DNA of 64,000 bases from Ruegeria atlantica. Lineage in GTDB: Bacteria > Pseudomonadota > Alphaproteobacteria > Rhodobacterales > Rhodobacteraceae. Position 1 is the stretch's first letter. Each line of letters begins with the position of its first letter. This document shows, one piece after another, positions 61,963 through 64,000 of this stretch. The DNA is taken from positions 21,162 to 85,161 of the forward strand of contig WQBJ01000019.1 in NCBI GenBank assembly GCA_013032095.1, in the 5' to 3' direction. The position numbers were made by a program, and so were the translations under genes. A model generated the notes under the pieces. That model worked only from the letters and a program-made list of their open reading frames with translations. It made no database searches and was not told the origin of the DNA.

Positions 61963-62429
61963 GTGCTCATTCAAGAACTGAAAGACCAGGTGATTGGCAT
62001 GGGCTGGCGTGAACGCAAAGCCGTTGTCATGGGCATGATGAAATGCCACGGTGACGTAATCCTAAGAGTTGTTCTCGACCAGCCTAAGAAAGCCCTGCGA
62101 ACTCTGTGCATGAGAACATTGAACTCGGCTCAGATCTCCATACAGACGAACTCAGAACCTATCAGAAGTCGTTCCCCCCCCGACAGAAGACAACCACAAG
62201 ATCGTCAACCATTCTGAGGGCAAATACGCGACCCTGGAAGGTGTCCGCGCCAACCAGATTCAGCCCTTCTTTAACCACCTGAAAAGTCGATTTCTGGCAC
62301 CCATACCAGCGTGTCTCACAAGCACCTTAAGCGTTACGCAAAGAGTTTGAGCAACGCTTCAATCGTCGGAGGCGTCCTGAGAAGATGCTTTCGGAACTGT
62401 TTCCGCGGTTCCCTGAGTTGGACACTTAA
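61963..62429 (+). mobile_element. Decayed ISXO2-like (IS1595 family) transposase fragment
   Basis: The C-terminal half of a DDE transposase, broken by several frameshifts. In order: WRERKAVVMGMMKCHGDVI (first frame), then ELGSDLHTDELRTYQKSF (shifted, around 62112-62173), HKIVNHSEGKYATLEGVRAN followed by QIQPFFNHLKSRF (62195-62293), HTSVSHKHLKRYA, and after another shift EFEQRFNRRRRPEKMLSEL with a proper stop at 62427-62429. The VNHSxGxY, HxNxI-xxFFxxLK and SHKHLxRYxxEFxxRxNxR patterns are those of ISXO2-like transposases. The N-terminal half and terminal repeats were not found. Confidence 0.8.
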
Positions 62430-62525
62430 TCATAGCGTCCAACTTGTCGAAATCTCTGTCTGGATCGGCTTAACGTTCTGCGATGAATTTTTCCAACCCG
62501 TCAGGGCGAGCACGCTTTAGAATTG

Positions 62526-63020
62526 TCACGCGTACATTCCTAACCGAATGGACATAGCCTGAGGCGAAACCCAAAATGCTTCGGCCAACTTATTTATGTC
62601 GTCGCCGTATAGATTTTGCATTTCGTAAACCCTGCCCCTCGGCATCAAAATATCTGCCGCCAAAGCGTTCGCTTGAACTTCTACACGGTGTGGAAGTCCA
62701 CTACGATACATGGCATCGTCGAAGATACCATCGCCAATCGCATCTTCATGGAGAACATAGTGGGCGATTTCATGGGCAATCGTGAAACGCCTACGGGTGG
62801 CTGCGTGGTCTTTGTTGACAAAAATAGCAAACCCGCTTTCGCCGCCTCGCGACGGGTCTCTCTGGATTTTGCCCGAAATGCTGTCCGGCCACGGTGCACG
62901 ATACACCTTAATCCCCAGTTTGTTGGCTAGAGGTGTAACCTCAATTGGTAGCTCCTGCTCAGCAATATAGGCGTTCAGGATGCTTAGTTTATCTTTGATG
63001 CTAGTCCTGGTTTCCATCAT
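62526..63020 (-). CDS. ImmA/IrrE family metallopeptidase
   Basis: 164 residues. The zinc motif FTIAHEIAHYVLHED is complete, with the downstream glutamate region VEVQANALAADILMP typical of ImmA/IrrE (COG2856). These cytoplasmic proteases cleave repressors (ImmR, DdrO) or antitoxins to switch on mobile elements or stress genes, usually with a cognate XRE regulator; here no regulator gene is adjacent. Its start overlaps the end of the upstream membrane protein gene by 20 bases. GC is lower than in the core regions, consistent with transfer. Confidence 0.88.
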   Translation of the reverse strand: MMETRTSIKDKLSILNAYIAEQELPIEVTPLANKLGIKVYRAPWPDSISGKIQRDPSRGGESGFAIFVNKDHAATRRRFTIAHEIAHYVLHEDAIGDGIFDDAMYRSGLPHRVEVQANALAADILMPRGRVYEMQNLYGDDINKLAEAFWVSPQAMSIRLGMYA

Positions 63021-63438
63021 CTGATGTAGCCTCCGTTGCTTTATTTAGTACCTCATCTTGATTCAAATCAGAAGGAATATCGGCCGCTTCTTTCTGATTT
63101 GGTTGATTTTGTCGGGTTTTGGCAACTTCCGCGAACATCTCAGTGGCTTTCAGATCAAGATAGGATTTTGCCTCTCGCTTTGCTGCTGCCACTGCGGCAC
63201 CCCGAACCGCCCAGAACCCAAATATTGCCACGATGCCAAGCATAATGGCGAAAATAGCCAATACGATTTCGATAACTGTGAGGGAAATCGTTATCGCGTC
63301 CATGTCATGAGGCGCGCTTCGCATATTGAACGCCGCTAGACCAACAAACAGACCTATGATCGAAATCGCAGCAAACGGTATGAGAATATAGTAGATCGCC
63401 TTAATGTGTGCGTCTCGTTCATTTTCGCGCAAAGCCAT
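63001..63438 (-). CDS. Two-pass membrane protein coupled to the ImmA/IrrE gene
   Basis: 145 residues. Two membrane segments (about 15-35, IYYILIPFAAISIIGLFVGL; and about 49-79, ISLTVIEIVLAIFAIMLGIV) are followed by a charged cytoplasmic tail rich in K, E, N and Q with helical character (AKREAKSYLDLKATEMFAEV). No known family. The overlap with the protease gene indicates co-translation and a shared role, for instance membrane sensing for the protease or a defence or immunity function. Confidence 0.72.
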   Translation of the reverse strand: MALRENERDAHIKAIYYILIPFAAISIIGLFVGLAAFNMRSAPHDMDAITISLTVIEIVLAIFAIMLGIVAIFGFWAVRGAAVAAAKREAKSYLDLKATEMFAEVAKTRQNQPNQKEAADIPSDLNQDEVLNKATEATSDDGNQD

Positions 63439-63447
63439 TAATTTTCT

Positions 63448-63642
63448 CTAACTTAGGTATGAACTCTTAGTTTGCATTCCGCCACTTGAAGCAATCATCT
63501 GAGTTACGTTGCGATCCCAGTAGCATACATCCAAGTCTTCCAAATATGGGGAGGCGAGCGTTAGCATATTTTGAGTGGCGGTCGCACCAGTCTTTCCATG
63601 ACCTATGTGCAAGATGATTAATGGCTTCTTTGACTCGATCAT
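63448..63642 (-). pseudogene. Truncated sulfotransferase-like gene (5' fragment)
   Basis: 64 codons from ATG 63642. The start KPLIILHIGHGKTGATATQN is the PAPS-binding loop region of bacterial sulfotransferases (commonly LHIGxxKTGTT), but the frame stops after VTQMIASSGG..., far short of the 250-300 residues of the family. It lies 10 bases before the membrane protein gene on the same strand. A deletion or insertion probably removed the rest. Confidence 0.6.
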
Positions 63643-63914
63643 GGTTTGCTCGTCAATCTGTTTGGCGTCGGTTTTTCCTTTCCCCACCCCATAGCAAGAG
63701 CCATAGGATCCAACATTTCCCAAGTAGAACTCCATTTAAGTGATGGTGCACATGATATTCACGCCCAGTCTACCCGTGTTCCAATGCCTGGAACTGATGA
63801 TTGCGCATTTGAGCATCTGATGCCGGGAGTCGGTTCCTGAAACCGGATTGACAAACAAGCATCCGGGCACATGTGCCCAGCCGTTTTGTTCCTGTTTCAG
63901 TGCCGTTGATCTCT

Positions 63915-64000
63915 TCATGTGGACGCCGGGCGTGCGCGCAGCCGATGGATGGCCGCAAGGATGCGGTTGAACAGATCGCCGCTGACCGTAACTTCTGCCA
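63915..64000 (-). CDS. C-terminal end of a gene running off the right edge
   Basis: On the minus strand the frame from the window edge reads AEVTVSGDLFNRILAAIHRL and stops at 63915-63917. The composition looks coding, but only about 28 codons are visible and no family can be named. The 270 bases between it and the sulfotransferase fragment hold nothing recognisable. Confidence 0.35.
   Translation of the reverse strand, partial: AEVTVSGDLFNRILAAIHRLRARPAST

Noticed and set aside
57118..64000. Complete prophage or integrative conjugative element
   Set aside because: No integrase, capsid, terminase, relaxase or type IV secretion gene is visible, and no second copy of the tRNA end was found, so only an island or remnant can be claimed.

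Overview
The window looks like a chromosomal segment of a marine alphaproteobacterium of the Roseobacter group (Rhodobacterales, Ruegeria-like). This is inferred from high GC with tightly packed, overlapping operons, a complete Na+-NQR operon, an RTX protein with its own type I exporter, peptide-type ABC transport, FCD-GntR regulation, a phosphonoacetaldehyde dehydrogenase and several Rhodobacterales-type hypothetical genes. No rRNA is present and there is one tRNA, tRNA-Pro(CGG).

Layout. 0-1.4 kb: end of a non-phosphorylated L-fucose-type sugar acid pathway (dehydrogenase plus FAH-family hydrolase). 1.4-10.7 kb: phnY, a GntR regulator and a dppA-[M24 peptidase]-dppBCDF operon; the same inverted repeat lies in front of both the GntR gene and dppA, which suggests one regulon. 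10.9-19 kb: a LysR regulator, a 1217-residue RTX protein with three long repeats and a permuted CHRD domain, and its ABC/HlyD exporter. 19-23 kb: glucosylglycerate metabolism (phosphatase, synthase and a convergent phosphorylase). 23-33 kb: TetR/AEC transporter pair, fghA-sthA-yaiI, HAD, MFS, zapE, folC-accD. 33-37 kb: a CPBP membrane protease coupled to a very unusual ABC protein whose ATPase motifs are lost and which carries a C-terminal cyclic-nucleotide-binding domain. 37-46 kb: two Rhodobacterales hypotheticals, a DHA2 efflux pump, ctpA-envC-gpmI (envelope remodelling and glycolysis), and a phosphonate-monoesterase-like hydrolase. 46-55.5 kb: nqrM, apbE and nqrABCDEF, split by an inserted CBS gene and a tviB-like sugar dehydrogenase preceded by the decayed start of an epimerase gene. 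55.8-57.1 kb: a THUMP methyltransferase and tRNA-Pro.

From the 3' end of the tRNA to the right edge (57.1-64 kb) the content changes to an accessory island. It holds a headless reading frame, a winged-helix gene with iteron-like repeats inside it, a compact operon of unknown secreted proteins with an alpha/beta hydrolase, a gene broken or recoded at a run of six C, an ISXO2-type transposase wreck, an ImmA/IrrE protease with a membrane partner, and a sulfotransferase fragment. This island and the degenerate ABC-cNMP fusion are the two places most likely to hold undescribed biology.

All calls come from reading the sequence; no database search was run, and starts were chosen by ribosome-binding sites, overlaps and remembered family lengths.
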